Of a stretch of DNA of 64,000 bases, positions 45,989 through 55,339 are shown in pieces (the stretch's first letter is position 1; each line of letters begins with the position of its first letter). The notes under the pieces were generated by a model. It did not search any database and was not told the origin of the DNA. It was given only the letters and a program-made list of their open reading frames with translations. The translations under genes were made by a program, and so were the position numbers. Source of the stretch: Sphaerimonospora thailandensis (GTDB taxonomy: Bacteria > Actinomycetota > Actinomycetes > Streptosporangiales > Streptosporangiaceae); contig NZ_BOOG01000026.1 in the NCBI RefSeq assembly GCF_016863115.1, positions 1 to 64,000 of the forward strand, given 5' to 3'.

Positions 45989-46678
45989 TCAGTCGTCGCT
46001 CACGGTGACGCCCAGGAGGTGGGCGAACGCCGGGGCGAGCTCCATCAGTTGGAGGCCGCTGATGGTCGCGCCGCGCAGTGCGTCGTACCCGTCCGCGATG
46101 CCCAGCGCGGTGGCGCCGCGCAGATCGACCTCGGTCATCCGCGCCTTGTCGAACCGCACCCTTTCCAGGCTGGAGCCGGGGAAGGCGACACCGGTCAGCG
46201 TGGCACCGGCGAAGTCAACGTCGCGCAGCGTGCAGTCCACGAACGACACCTCACGCAACGCCGCGACGCGGAGGTTGACCGAGTCGAGCTTGCACCGGTG
46301 GAACACCACGCTGCGCATCCGGCAGTCCGGCATCGCCGTACCGGCGAGCACGCTCGCGATGATCTCGGCGTCCGCCAAGGAGGTCTCGGTGAAGTCGCCG
46401 CCCACCCACCGCACGGTGTTCAGCCACACGTCGCTGAACCGGGCGCGCCGGTAGCGCCCGCCGGTGAACGTCACCGACGTGAACGCCGACTCCATGAACC
46501 GGGCGTCGCGGGCGTCCTCCTCCTCGAACTCCTGTCCGTCGAACAGGACCGTGTCGTAGTCACCGCTCTGGGCCAGCCGGCCGCTGAACGGCTCGAGGTA
46601 CCCCGCGTACGGCAGCGCGGCCAGTTCACGGGGCTCCGCAAAGGTGTGTTCACGGCGCTGTCCACGGCGTTTCGGCAT
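45989..46678 (-). CDS. Pentapeptide-repeat protein
   Basis: A 229-residue protein built of A(D/N)Lxx-like pentapeptides (DARDARFMES, ARFSDVWLNT, VDFAGATLTGVAF, VDLRGATALG), which fold as a right-handed quadrilateral beta-helix. No signal peptide or membrane segment is seen. Some relatives mimic DNA and protect gyrase from quinolones, but most are uncharacterised; nothing here separates the two. It follows the cysteine desulfurase-like gene by 66 bp on the same strand and may be co-transcribed. Confidence 0.8.
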   Translation of the reverse strand: MPKRRGQRREHTFAEPRELAALPYAGYLEPFSGRLAQSGDYDTVLFDGQEFEEEDARDARFMESAFTSVTFTGGRYRRARFSDVWLNTVRWVGGDFTETSLADAEIIASVLAGTAMPDCRMRSVVFHRCKLDSVNLRVAALREVSFVDCTLRDVDFAGATLTGVAFPGSSLERVRFDKARMTEVDLRGATALGIADGYDALRGATISGLQLMELAPAFAHLLGVTVSDD

Positions 46679-46744
46679 CGCTCCAACCTATAAGGGGTGG
46701 CCGACAACTCATCGCCGGGCGGCGTTCGCCGGATCAGGGCCGGA

Positions 46745-48067
46745 TCAGCGAGCGGCGATCTCCCGTAGGGCCTCGATGAGGCGGTCGACGTGCTCCGCTG
46801 TGGAGCCGATGCCGATCGACGCCCGGATCGCCCCGGTCGCGCCGTCTTCGCAGCCGCCGTCCCCGGCGCCACCATCCGAGAGGAGATGCCGGACGAACGG
46901 GTGGGCGCAGAACTTGCCGTCCCTGACGCCGATGCCGTGCTCGGCCGCCAGCGTCTCCGCGACCTCGCGGGCGTCCCGGCCGGCCACGGTGAACGACACG
47001 ATGCCGACCCGTGGGTGGTCGGGGCCCCACAGCGACAGCTCACGTACGCCCTCGATCGTGGCGAGTCCGGCGCGCAGGCGGGCGAGCAGCCGCTTCTCCT
47101 CCCGGATCAGCGGCTTCCAGCCGGTGGCGTTCAGCGCGTCGCAGGCGGCGGCCAGCGCGACCGCGCCCAGCACGTTGGGGGTGCCCGCCTCGTGCCTGGC
47201 CTCGGGGTCGTCGCTCCACTCGAGGAGGTCGGGGGCGTCGCCGACGGCGCGCACCGCGCCCCCGCCCCGCAGGTACGGCTCGGCCCGCGCGAGCCAGTCC
47301 GGCCGGCCGATCAGCGCGCCCGCGCCGAAGGGAGCGTAGAGCTTGTGCCCGGAGAACGCGACGTAGTCGAGGTCGAGCGCGGTCAGGTTGAGCCGCCGGT
47401 GCGGGACGAGCTGGGCGGCGTCGACGGCGATGCGGGCGCCGTACCGGTGGGCGATGTGGGCCAGGCCCGCGATGGGCCACAGTTCGCCGGTGACGTTGGA
47501 GGCGGCGGTGACGACCAGCAGCGCCGGACCCTCGATCGACGCGAGCGCCTCGTCGGCCGCCCGGACCGCCTCGCCGGGGAACGCCGGCGGCGCGAGCCGT
47601 ACGGCACGCGGCCAGGGCAGCAGGGAGGCGTGGTGCTCGGAGTCGAACACCACGACCGTGGTGCCCTCGGGCAGGCAGCGGGCCAGCAGGTTCATCGCGT
47701 CGGTCGTGTTGCGCGTGAAGATCAGCGCGTCGTCGGGCCGGGCGCCGACGAAGGCCCGCACGCTGTGCCTGGCCTGCTCGTACCGGGCCGTCGTGAGCTG
47801 CGAGGCGTACCCGGCCCCCCGATGGACGCTCGAGTAGGCCGGGAGCGCGGCGGCGACGGCGGCGCTCACCGGCTCGAGACAGGGCGCGCTGGCCGCGTAG
47901 TCCAGATTGGCGTACGGCACGAGCCTGCCGCCCTTGACGGGCACCCGCAGGTCGGCGCCCAGCACGGCCGGGATCTCACGGGAGCCGGCGGAAACGGGGA
48001 CTGCGGCGGGATCATCGGCAGCGTGGTCACCGGCAGTGGGGGTGAGGATGCTGAGAACAGCGGACAA
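46745..48067 (-). CDS. Class V aminotransferase / cysteine desulfurase-like enzyme
   Basis: A 440-residue PLP enzyme. The PLP lysine is in AFSGHKLYAPFG. A cysteine-containing loop, VRDGKFCAHP, corresponds to the catalytic RxGxHCA loop of group II desulfurases. DAAQLVPHR and HEAGTPNVLG match the SufS/CsdA family. It is therefore probably a desulfurase or cysteine/cystine lyase, although its partner is unknown. The preferred start is an uncommon TTG at 48067, with AAGGAGG 7 bases away. A SAM-IV riboswitch occupies the leader, so expression should fall when S-adenosylmethionine is plentiful, which places it in sulfur metabolism. Confidence 0.83.
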   Translation of the reverse strand: MSAVLSILTPTAGDHAADDPAAVPVSAGSREIPAVLGADLRVPVKGGRLVPYANLDYAASAPCLEPVSAAVAAALPAYSSVHRGAGYASQLTTARYEQARHSVRAFVGARPDDALIFTRNTTDAMNLLARCLPEGTTVVVFDSEHHASLLPWPRAVRLAPPAFPGEAVRAADEALASIEGPALLVVTAASNVTGELWPIAGLAHIAHRYGARIAVDAAQLVPHRRLNLTALDLDYVAFSGHKLYAPFGAGALIGRPDWLARAEPYLRGGGAVRAVGDAPDLLEWSDDPEARHEAGTPNVLGAVALAAACDALNATGWKPLIREEKRLLARLRAGLATIEGVRELSLWGPDHPRVGIVSFTVAGRDAREVAETLAAEHGIGVRDGKFCAHPFVRHLLSDGGAGDGGCEDGATGAIRASIGIGSTAEHVDRLIEALREIAAR

Positions 48068-48119
48068 CGCCAGGCCTCCTTGGAGTCGAGGACCCCGACC
48101 ACGGCGTCGTACGGCGGAG

Positions 48120-48233
48120 CCCGCGCTTGTCCGGCACACCTCGTGCCGAACCCGGTCCTCACCCGGGGCACCCCGCCGCGGACGCGAGGGTTGCCGGCCA
48201 GCGAGCCGGGGCTTGGCGCTGGCACTCATGACC
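48120..48233 (-). promoter_or_regulatory. SAM-IV riboswitch
   Basis: Read on the minus strand, the leader begins GGTCATGAGTGCCAGCG and continues with CAAGCCCCGGCTCGCTGG, CCGGCAACCCTC, GGGGTGCCCCGGGTGAGGACC and, after a hairpin (GGCAC-GAGGT-GTGCC), ACAAGCGCGGG. These are the conserved strands of the actinobacterial SAM-IV class: P1 closes GGTC with GACC, and the downstream pseudoknot strand is present. It lies 50 bases before the Shine-Dalgarno of the desulfurase-like gene. Confidence 0.9.
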
Positions 48234-48241
48234 TGATCCGC

Positions 48242-48247
48242 ACTATA
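48242..48247 (-). promoter_or_regulatory. -10 box for the riboswitch transcript
   Basis: TATAGT on the minus strand ends about 8 bases before the riboswitch P1 strand, so transcription would begin right at the aptamer. Confidence 0.6.
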
Positions 48248-48368
48248 ACCCACCGGCCCACACCGCCACCCAAGCCCCCCACCTCCCACCCTCCACCCCT
48301 CCAAAAAGACCACCGTGATCTTGCACTTGGGGGAGGCGTCGACACGTTGAATGGTCCAGGGATAGGAG

Positions 48369-49598
48369 ATGCCCGGTTGGATGCGTATGGTGTGCATTGT
48401 GAAGTTTGATCCCTGGAATCCCGAGTTCATCGCTCACCCGTACGACGCCTATCGTCACCTGCGCGAGAACGACCCAGTCGGCTTCTTCGAGCCGACCGGA
48501 CAGTGGCTGATCGCCCGCCACGCCGACGTGAACGCGCTGCTGCGCGACCGGCGACTGGGCCGGTCCTATCTCCACATGGCCACCCATGAGGAGTTCGGCA
48601 GGCAGCCCGAGCCGGAGTTCCAGGAGCCGTTCTGGCGGGTCGTCCGCGCCGGGATGCTGGATGTCGAGCCGCCGGTCCACACCCGGCTGCGCCGCCTGGT
48701 GTCCAAGGCCTTCACCCCCCGGATGGTCGAGTCGCTCCGCCCCCGCGTACGGAAGATCGCGACGGAGTTGACCGAGGGACTGGTCGAGCGAGGCGGCGGC
48801 GACCTGCTGGCCGAGGTGGCCGAACCGCTGCCGGTGACCGTGATCGCCGAGATGCTCGGTGTGCCGGAGGCCGACCGGCACCTGCTGCGGCCGTGGTCGG
48901 CGGACATCTGCGGGATGTACGAGCTCAACCCCTCGCTGGAGGCACAGCACACGGCGGTGCGGGCGGCCCAGGAGTTCGCCGAATACCTGCGCGACCTCGC
49001 CCGGATACGCCGGGACCGGCCGGGCGACGACATGATCTCCGCGCTGGCCCAGGTCGTGGACGACGGGGACCGGCTCACCGAGGACGAGCTGGTCGGCACC
49101 TGTGTACTGCTGCTCAACGCCGGGCACGAGGCGACGGTCAACGCGACCGGCAGCGGGTGGTGGGCGCTGTTCCGTAACCCCGGTGAGCTGGAGCGCCTGC
49201 GTGCCGACCCCGGTCTGATGCCGACCGCCGTCGAGGAGTTGCTGCGCTGGGACACCCCGGCGCAGATGTTCGAGCGATGGGTGCTGGAGGACATCGAGGT
49301 CGGCGGGGTGACGATCCCCCGCGGGGTCGAGGTGGCACTGCTGTTCGGCTCGGCCAACCGGGACCCGGAGGTCTTCGCCGACCCCGATCGCCTCGACATC
49401 GGCCGGGTCGACAATCCGCACATCTCGTTCGGAGCCGGCATCCACTTCTGTCTCGGCGCGCCGCTCGCGCGGATCGAGATGGCGGAGTCGTTCGGCGCCC
49501 TCCTGCGGCTGGCTCCCAGGCTGGCGCTCGCCGAGGAGCCCGCCTGGAAGCCCAGCTACGTCATCCGCGGTCTGGAGTCGCTCAAGGTCACCGTTTGA
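48369..49598 (+). CDS. Cytochrome P450
   Basis: A 409-residue soluble bacterial P450 (CYP). The heme-binding loop is FGAGIHFCLG with the axial thiolate at C361. The I-helix oxygen-activation motif reads NAGHEATVN and the K-helix ExxR is EELLRW. An unusual aromatic FERWVLEDIEVGG precedes the beta region. The oxidised substrate is unknown, and no redox partner is adjacent. Several starts are possible (ATG 48369, 48381, 48387, GTG 48399); family members start near KFDPWNPEF, so the true N-terminus may be up to 10 residues shorter. Confidence 0.92.
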   Translation: MPGWMRMVCIVKFDPWNPEFIAHPYDAYRHLRENDPVGFFEPTGQWLIARHADVNALLRDRRLGRSYLHMATHEEFGRQPEPEFQEPFWRVVRAGMLDVEPPVHTRLRRLVSKAFTPRMVESLRPRVRKIATELTEGLVERGGGDLLAEVAEPLPVTVIAEMLGVPEADRHLLRPWSADICGMYELNPSLEAQHTAVRAAQEFAEYLRDLARIRRDRPGDDMISALAQVVDDGDRLTEDELVGTCVLLLNAGHEATVNATGSGWWALFRNPGELERLRADPGLMPTAVEELLRWDTPAQMFERWVLEDIEVGGVTIPRGVEVALLFGSANRDPEVFADPDRLDIGRVDNPHISFGAGIHFCLGAPLARIEMAESFGALLRLAPRLALAEEPAWKPSYVIRGLESLKVTV

Positions 49599-50574
49599 GC
49601 TGGCTCAGCCAGCCGAAGCCGCCGAGGCCCGTGGGGTCGATCAGCTCGGCCTCCTCGGCCGCCCGACCGAGCGCCCGCACGTAGCCGAGTGGATCGGCGG
49701 AGGCGAGCTCGATCGGCGGCCGGGCGCCGGCGACCCCGAGATCGCGCAGCGCGGCCCGCTGGGTGGTCAGCGTCGTGGCAGTGGCGCCGGCCCGCTCGCC
49801 CGCCGCCGCGCACGCGTCCAGCGCGACGTGCGCGGTGACGTCGCACGACCCGTCCGGTACGGCCGGCACCACCGAGCCGTCCCGGTAGGCCGTGAGGCTG
49901 CCGAGGAGCGGACGGGCGCCGGCATGGTGGGCGTAGTCGACGGCGACGGCCGTACCGCGCCCGAGCCGTACGATCACCGAGGCCCAGGCCTCGTCGCGTG
50001 GGCGGCCGATCTCCGCCCGCCGGCCGTCGACATCGTCCAGATCGTTCAGCGGCCACCAGCGGTCCAGCCAGGCGAGATCCTCGGGGGCCGGAGGCGGGCC
50101 GAGGCGTTCGGCGCCGGTCTCGGGATCGACCAGCACGAGGCGCGGGCCCGACGGGGTCTGCTCGACGATGTCCACCGGGACGTTGTCCAGCCACTCGTTG
50201 GCGACGACCAGCCCTTCGACGCGGTCGGGCACGGCGTCGGCCCAGGAGATCCGTGCGTCCAGGTCCGCGGGTCGCGAGGAGAGGTCGACGGCGGTGATCC
50301 GCAGCCGCTCGGCCAGACCCGGCGGCGCGGACGCCAGGACGCGGGCGGGCAACAGGCCGTCGCCGCTGCCGACGTCGACGAGATCGAGCACGTCGGGACG
50401 GCCGAGGTCCGCGTCGACCCGGTCGATCAGACGGAGCAGCGCCCCGGCGAAGGCCGCGGACACGTGCACGGACGTCCGGAAATGCCGACCGGGCCGTTCC
50501 CTCAGATAGAAGCCCTCGTCACCGTAGAGCGCGCGCCGCGTGGCCGCGCGCCAGGTCAACCACACGCGCCTCAC
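49588..50574 (-). CDS. MidA/NDUFAF7-type SAM-dependent methyltransferase
   Basis: A 328-residue methyltransferase of the COG1565 group. The SAM loop is LVDVGSGDGLLPARVL. FRTSVHVSAAFAGAL, VVANEWLDNVPVD and VAVDYAH are characteristic of this family, whose mitochondrial member methylates an arginine of the NDUFS2/NuoD subunit. An orphan NuoD paralogue lies 12 kb away, which is interesting but unproven as a partner. It overlaps the P450 gene by 11 bases at the 3' ends. Confidence 0.82.
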   Translation of the reverse strand: MRRVWLTWRAATRRALYGDEGFYLRERPGRHFRTSVHVSAAFAGALLRLIDRVDADLGRPDVLDLVDVGSGDGLLPARVLASAPPGLAERLRITAVDLSSRPADLDARISWADAVPDRVEGLVVANEWLDNVPVDIVEQTPSGPRLVLVDPETGAERLGPPPAPEDLAWLDRWWPLNDLDDVDGRRAEIGRPRDEAWASVIVRLGRGTAVAVDYAHHAGARPLLGSLTAYRDGSVVPAVPDGSCDVTAHVALDACAAAGERAGATATTLTTQRAALRDLGVAGARPPIELASADPLGYVRALGRAAEEAELIDPTGLGGFGWLSQLKR

Positions 50575-50723
50575 GTTACCCAGCGCGCCGAAGATGACGA
50601 AAAGTAATCACCTTCGTACTCGTGGCTCAACATGCCGCAGGGGGAAGTGGGACAAAATCTGACCATAGGGCAGGGCCGGGCAGGCCCGCCCGGCGACGCT
50701 ACCCTGAGCCGTGGGGAGGCCTC

Positions 50724-51614
50724 ATGGACACTAGCGACCGCCCTGCGCGGCTTGCCGTGGGAGTGCTCGGCGCGGGACGGGTGGGTTCGGTGCTCGGCGC
50801 CGCGCTCCGGCTCGCCGGACACCGGGTGGTGGCCGCGAGCGGAGTTTCCGACATGTCCCGGCGGCAGGCGGCGGACCGGCTCGGCGTGGGATTGAGCAGG
50901 CCCGAGGAGGTGATCCGGCAGGCCGAGCTCGTACTGCTGACCGTGCCGGACGACGTGCTCCCCGAGCTGGTCGCCGGCCTCGCCGCCACCGGTGCGGACC
51001 TGCGCGGCAAGCTGCTCGTCCACGCCAGCGGCGCGTACGGCCTGGCCGTGCTGGACCCGGCGGCCGAGGTGGGCGCGGTGCCGCTGGCGCTGCATCCGGT
51101 GATGACGTTCACCGGCCGCGATGACGATCTCACCAAGCTCAACGGGTGTTCCTTCGGGGTGACCGCACCGCTGATGCTGCGTCCGGTGGCCGAGGCACTC
51201 GTGATCGAGATGGGCGGCGAGCCCGTCTGGATCGCGGAGCAGGATCGTGCCCTCTATCACGCCGCCCTGGCCGGCGCCGCGAACCACATGATCACGCTGA
51301 TCGCGGAGTCGCAGGAACTGCTCTCGAAGATCGGCGTCGAGCATCCGGGGAGGATGCTCGGCCCGCTGCTCGGCGCCGCGCTGGACAACGTGCTGCGCCT
51401 GGGCATCGGCGGGCTGACCGGGCCGGTGGTGCGTGGTGACGCCGGCACGGTCCGCAAGCACGTCGACGCGCTCATCCTGGCCGCCCCCGAGGCCGCCGAC
51501 GCCTATGTGGCCCTCGCTAGGCTCACCGCGGACCGGGCGCTGGCCGCCGGGCTGCTGAAGCCCGAGGCGGCCGAGCGCCTCCTGGACGCGCTGGGAGGAA
51601 ACATATGGACCTGA
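50724..51614 (+). CDS. Rossmann-fold DUF2520 protein
   Basis: A 296-residue protein with an NAD(P)-binding N-terminal domain ([17 protein letters not shown]) and a C-terminal all-helical DUF2520 domain ([20 protein letters not shown]). The shape resembles ketopantoate reductase or pyrroline-carboxylate reductase. It sits directly before panC and overlaps its start by 10 bases, so a role in pantothenate synthesis has been suggested for the family but is not shown here. GGGGAGG precedes the ATG at 50724. The upstream GTG extension is ignored. Confidence 0.82.
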   Translation: MDTSDRPARLAVGVLGAGRVGSVLGAALRLAGHRVVAASGVSDMSRRQAADRLGVGLSRPEEVIRQAELVLLTVPDDVLPELVAGLAATGADLRGKLLVHASGAYGLAVLDPAAEVGAVPLALHPVMTFTGRDDDLTKLNGCSFGVTAPLMLRPVAEALVIEMGGEPVWIAEQDRALYHAALAGAANHMITLIAESQELLSKIGVEHPGRMLGPLLGAALDNVLRLGIGGLTGPVVRGDAGTVRKHVDALILAAPEAADAYVALARLTADRALAAGLLKPEAAERLLDALGGNIWT

Positions 51615-52516
51615 CCGTGGCGGGCGACCGGACGGAACTCGCCAAGGCGCTGGAGGCACTCGCCGGCGGCCACGGTGAGGGCCGGACCGAGGGCGCAAGC
51701 GGAGGCCGAACCGGAGGCCGCGGTGCGGGCAGGGTCGCCCTGGTCCCCACGATGGGGGCGCTGCACGAGGGCCATCGGTCGCTGATCCGGCTGGCGCACG
51801 AGCACGCCGATCACGTGGTGGTGAGCGTGTTCGTCAATCCCCTCCAGTTCGGCCCAGGTGAGGATTTTTCCCGATATCCCCGGACGTTCGAGGCGGACCT
51901 GGCGGCCTGCGCGGAGGAGAACGTCTCGGTGGTCTTCGCGCCGGCGGCCGACGACCTCTACCTTCCGGACCGCCAGGTCGGGGTGTCGTCCGGCCACATG
52001 GGCACGGTCGTCGAGGGCGCCTACCGGCCGGGCCACTTCGACGGCATGCTGACCGTCGTGCTCAAGTTGTTCAACCTGGTCAGGCCGGACGTGGCGGTCT
52101 TCGGGCAGAAGGACGCCCAGCAGTTCGCGCTCATCCGCCGCATGGTCGCCGACCTCGATGTGCCCGTCTCCGTCGTCGCCGGGCCGACCCTGCGCGAGCC
52201 CGACGGCCTCGCCCTGTCGAGCCGCAACCGCTATCTCTCCCCCGAGGACCGGACCACCGCCCTCGCCCTGTCGCGTGCGCTCCAGGAGGGCGCGCGGTAC
52301 GGCACACCGAAGGAGATCCTCCGCGCGGCCCGTGCCGTACTGGATGGGGCGGCCCGGGCGCGGCCGCCCCTCGTGCTCGACTATCTGGTGCTGGCCGATC
52401 CCGCCACGTTCGCCGAGGTCGGCGATGACCATCGAGGCGAGGCCGTGCTCGCGGTGGCCGCCAGGGTCGGCGCCACCCGCCTGATCGACAACGTGGTCGT
52501 ACGGCTCCCCGGCTGA
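51605..52516 (+). CDS. panC: Pantothenate synthetase
   Basis: A 303-residue class I tRNA-synthetase-fold ligase that joins pantoate and beta-alanine. The nucleotide motifs are [11 protein letters not shown] (HIGH-like) and [10 protein letters not shown] (KMSKS-like). [32 protein letters not shown] and VFGQKDAQQ fit the family. A short Gly/Arg-rich insert (~26-42) is present near the N-terminus. GGGAGG is 7 bases before the ATG. panB and panD are not in the window. Confidence 0.94.
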   Translation: MDLTVAGDRTELAKALEALAGGHGEGRTEGASGGRTGGRGAGRVALVPTMGALHEGHRSLIRLAHEHADHVVVSVFVNPLQFGPGEDFSRYPRTFEADLAACAEENVSVVFAPAADDLYLPDRQVGVSSGHMGTVVEGAYRPGHFDGMLTVVLKLFNLVRPDVAVFGQKDAQQFALIRRMVADLDVPVSVVAGPTLREPDGLALSSRNRYLSPEDRTTALALSRALQEGARYGTPKEILRAARAVLDGAARARPPLVLDYLVLADPATFAEVGDDHRGEAVLAVAARVGATRLIDNVVVRLPG

Positions 52517-52617
52517 GGGCACAGCTGATCGGGCACGGCTGATCGAAACAGGCAGGGCGGGGACGCATCACCACGACCGGGGCGTTATCGTCATAGTGAC
52601 GAAAGGGGAACCCCCGC

Positions 52618-55332
52618 ATGGTGGCGATTCCGAGGAAGCTCACTGCCCCCGCTCCCGGATGGAGCGTGTACGCCGACGCCGTGGTCGTCGGGTCAGGGAT
52701 CGCGGGCCTCACCGTGGCCCTGCGCTACACCGAGCTGACCCCCGCGGGGCGAGTGCTCGTCGTCACCAAGGACGTGCTCTCCGCCGGGTCCACCCGCTGG
52801 GCCCAGGGCGGCATCGCCGCGGTCCTCGACCCCGAGGACACCCCCGATGAGCACCTGAACGACACGCTCGTCGCCGGCGTCGGGCTCTGCGACGAGGACG
52901 CCGTACGGATCCTCGTCACGGAGGGCCCCGACGCGCTCAAGCGGCTCATCGACCACGGTGCCAGGTTCGACCGGGGCGTCGACGGGCAGCTTCAGCTCAC
53001 CCGCGAGGGTGGCCACCGGCGCAACCGCATCGTTCACGCGGGCGGCGACGCGACCGGAGCAGAGGTGCAGCGCGCGCTGGTCGAGGCCGTGCTCGCCGAG
53101 CCCAGGATCGAGGTGATCGAGCATGCGCTCGCACTCGACCTGCTGCTCGACGCAGCCGGCCAGGCGCGTGGGGTCACCCTCCACGTCATGGGTGAGGGCG
53201 CCAGGGACGGCGTGGGCGCGGTGCGCGCCGGGGCCGTGATCCTGGCCAGCGGCGGCATGGGCCAGATCTACGCCGCGACGACGAACCCGTCCGTCTCCAC
53301 CGGCGACGGCGTCGCGCTCGCCCTCCGGGCCGGAGCGGTGGTGCGTGATCTGGAGTTCGTGCAGTTCCACCCGACCGTGCTGTGGCTCGGCGAGGGTTCG
53401 ACGGGCCAGCAGCCCCTCGTCTCCGAGGCGGTCAGGGGCGAGGGCGCGGTGCTCGTCGACGCGTCCGGCGATCGGTTCATGCGCGGCGTCCACGAACTGG
53501 CCGATCTCGCACCACGTGACGTGGTGGCCAAGGCCATCACCAGGAAGATGCGCGAGACCGGCGCCGATCACGTCTACCTGGACGCCCGCCACTTCGGCGA
53601 GGACAAGTGGCGGGCCAGATTCCCCACGATCCTGGCGGTCTGCCGCGAGCACGGAATCGATCCGGTCACACAGCCGATCCCGGTAGCGCCCGCGGCCCAC
53701 TACGCGAGCGGCGGCGTACGGACCGACCTGTCCGGCCGGACCAGCGTTCCCGGGCTGTACGCCTGCGGAGAGGTCGCCTGCACCGGCGTACACGGCGCGA
53801 ACCGGCTCGCCTCCAACTCCCTGCTGGAGGGGCTCGTCTTCGCCGAGCGCATCGCCTGCGATCTGGCGGCACGTGATTCGGACGGCCGGGATTCGACCGA
53901 GCCGGGCGAGTCGACCGAGCCGGGCGAGTCGGCCGAGCATGATGACCGCCCCGACGGGCTGGTCGATCCGCGTACCCGTGCCAGGATCCAGAACCACATG
54001 AGCCGGGGGGCCGGCGTTTTGCGCAGTGCGGGCAGCCTCGCCGAGGTGGCCCGCGCACTCGGGGACGCCAGGTGGACGCCCGTCGCGGTCGAGCCGTGCA
54101 CCGAGTCGTGGGAGGCGACCAATCTCCTGACGGTGGCGTCCGCCCTGGTGGCCGCCGCCGCTGGCCGTGAGGAGACCCGTGGCTCGCACTGGCGTGAGGA
54201 TCACCCTGACCGTGACGACGACCGTTGGCGGGCGCACGTTGACATCGCCCTGGGAGCGAAAGGACTGACCATGCGGCACGCGCCCCACGCCGAGCAGCCG
54301 GAGCAGGCACAGGAACCGGAGCAGGCACAGGAACCGGAGCAAGCACAGGAACCGGAGCAGGCACTGCCACCGGAGCAGTCGGCACAGCTGGAGCGGGAGG
54401 ACCCGCTCTGGGCCGAGCTCGCCGGGCTCGGCATCGACCCGGACGGGCTGTTCCGCCTCGTGCACACCGCGCTCGCCGAGGACCTCGCGGGCGGCCAGGA
54501 CGTGACCTCGGCCGCCACCATCCCGGCCGGGCTGACGGCGGTGGCCGACGTGGTCGCGCGCAAGGAGGGTGTGGTGGCCGGCCTGCCGGTCGTCGAGGCC
54601 GTCTTCCGCTGTGCCGACTCAGGCTTCCACCGGGCCGACTCAGGCTTCCACCGGGCCGACTCAGGCTTCCGCCGGGCCGCCGAGCCGGTGACGGTCGAAC
54701 GGCGCGCGGCCGACGGCGATCGGGTCGCTCCCGGCGACGTCCTCATGACGGTGCGCGGTCCGGTGGCCGACCTGCTCACGCTGGAGCGGACCGCGCTGAA
54801 CTTCCTCACCCACCTGTCGGGGGTCGCCACCCTCACCCGGCGCTGGGTGGACGCGGTGGACGGCACCGGGGCCCGCATCCGTGACAGCCGCAAGACGCTG
54901 CCCGGGTTGCGCGCGTTGGAGAAGTACGCGGTGCGCCGCGGTGGCGGGGTCAACCATCGCATGGGCCTGCACGACGCCGCGCTGATCAAGGACAACCACG
55001 TCGTGGCCGCGGGCGGGGTCGCCGCCGCGTTCCGTGCCGTACGGCAGGCCTTCCCCGGCCTGCCGATCGAGGTGGAGGTCGACCGGATCGACCAGATCGA
55101 GCCCGTTCTGGCCGAGGGGGCGGACGAGATCCTGCTCGACAACTTCACCGTGGAGCAGCTCGCCGAGGCCGTACGCCTGGTGAACGGGCGGGCGCGGCTG
55201 GAGTCGAGCGGCGGGCTCACCCTGGACACGGCGCGGGCGGTGGCCGAGACCGGGGTCGACTACCTGGCGGTCGGTGCGCTGACCCATTCGGCACCGGCTC
55301 TCGATATCGGTCTGGATCTTCGTGGTGCATAA
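52618..55332 (+). CDS. nadB-nadC: Fused L-aspartate oxidase - quinolinate phosphoribosyltransferase
   Basis: A single 904-residue frame covering two steps of NAD synthesis. Residues ~20-560 are NadB: the FAD motif VVGSGIAGLTVALRY, active-site stretch RWAQGGIAAVL, and HYASGGVRTDLSGRTSVPGLY. Residues ~595-904 are NadC: HTALAEDLAGGQDVTSAATIP, RDSRKTLPGLRALEKYAV and DNHVVAAGG, with ESSGGLTLDTARAV closing the phosphate site. The join is an EPEQAQ repeat linker (nt 54301-54372). No stop or second Shine-Dalgarno is seen between them. The intermediate made by NadB needs NadA, absent from the window. A GGGGAA site precedes the ATG. A sequencing error joining two genes is unlikely because the linker is in frame and repetitive. 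Confidence 0.88.
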   Translation: MVAIPRKLTAPAPGWSVYADAVVVGSGIAGLTVALRYTELTPAGRVLVVTKDVLSAGSTRWAQGGIAAVLDPEDTPDEHLNDTLVAGVGLCDEDAVRILVTEGPDALKRLIDHGARFDRGVDGQLQLTREGGHRRNRIVHAGGDATGAEVQRALVEAVLAEPRIEVIEHALALDLLLDAAGQARGVTLHVMGEGARDGVGAVRAGAVILASGGMGQIYAATTNPSVSTGDGVALALRAGAVVRDLEFVQFHPTVLWLGEGSTGQQPLVSEAVRGEGAVLVDASGDRFMRGVHELADLAPRDVVAKAITRKMRETGADHVYLDARHFGEDKWRARFPTILAVCREHGIDPVTQPIPVAPAAHYASGGVRTDLSGRTSVPGLYACGEVACTGVHGANRLASNSLLEGLVFAERIACDLAARDSDGRDSTEPGESTEPGESAEHDDRPDGLVDPRTRARIQNHMSRGAGVLRSAGSLAEVARALGDARWTPVAVEPCTESWEATNLLTVASALVAAAAGREETRGSHWREDHPDRDDDRWRAHVDIALGAKGLTMRHAPHAEQPEQAQEPEQAQEPEQAQEPEQALPPEQSAQLEREDPLWAELAGLGIDPDGLFRLVHTALAEDLAGGQDVTSAATIPAGLTAVADVVARKEGVVAGLPVVEAVFRCADSGFHRADSGFHRADSGFRRAAEPVTVERRAADGDRVAPGDVLMTVRGPVADLLTLERTALNFLTHLSGVATLTRRWVDAVDGTGARIRDSRKTLPGLRALEKYAVRRGGGVNHRMGLHDAALIKDNHVVAAGGVAAAFRAVRQAFPGLPIEVEVDRIDQIEPVLAEGADEILLDNFTVEQLAEAVRLVNGRARLESSGGLTLDTARAVAETGVDYLAVGALTHSAPALDIGLDLRGA
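54301..54372 (+). repeat. 18-bp tandem repeat forming the NadB-NadC linker
   Basis: Three units close to GAGCAGGCACAGGAACCG, with a partial fourth, encode Glu-Gln-Ala-Gln-Glu-Pro repeats at the join of the two enzyme domains. Confidence 0.9.
54613..54675 (+). repeat. 21-bp tandem repeat inside the NadC domain
   Basis: GCCGACTCAGGCTTCCACCG and its next base repeat three times (the third with one change), encoding ADSGFHR, ADSGFHR, ADSGFRR within the NadC N-terminal domain, where the family normally has a short loop. Confidence 0.9.
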
Positions 55333-55339
55333 TCGGGGA

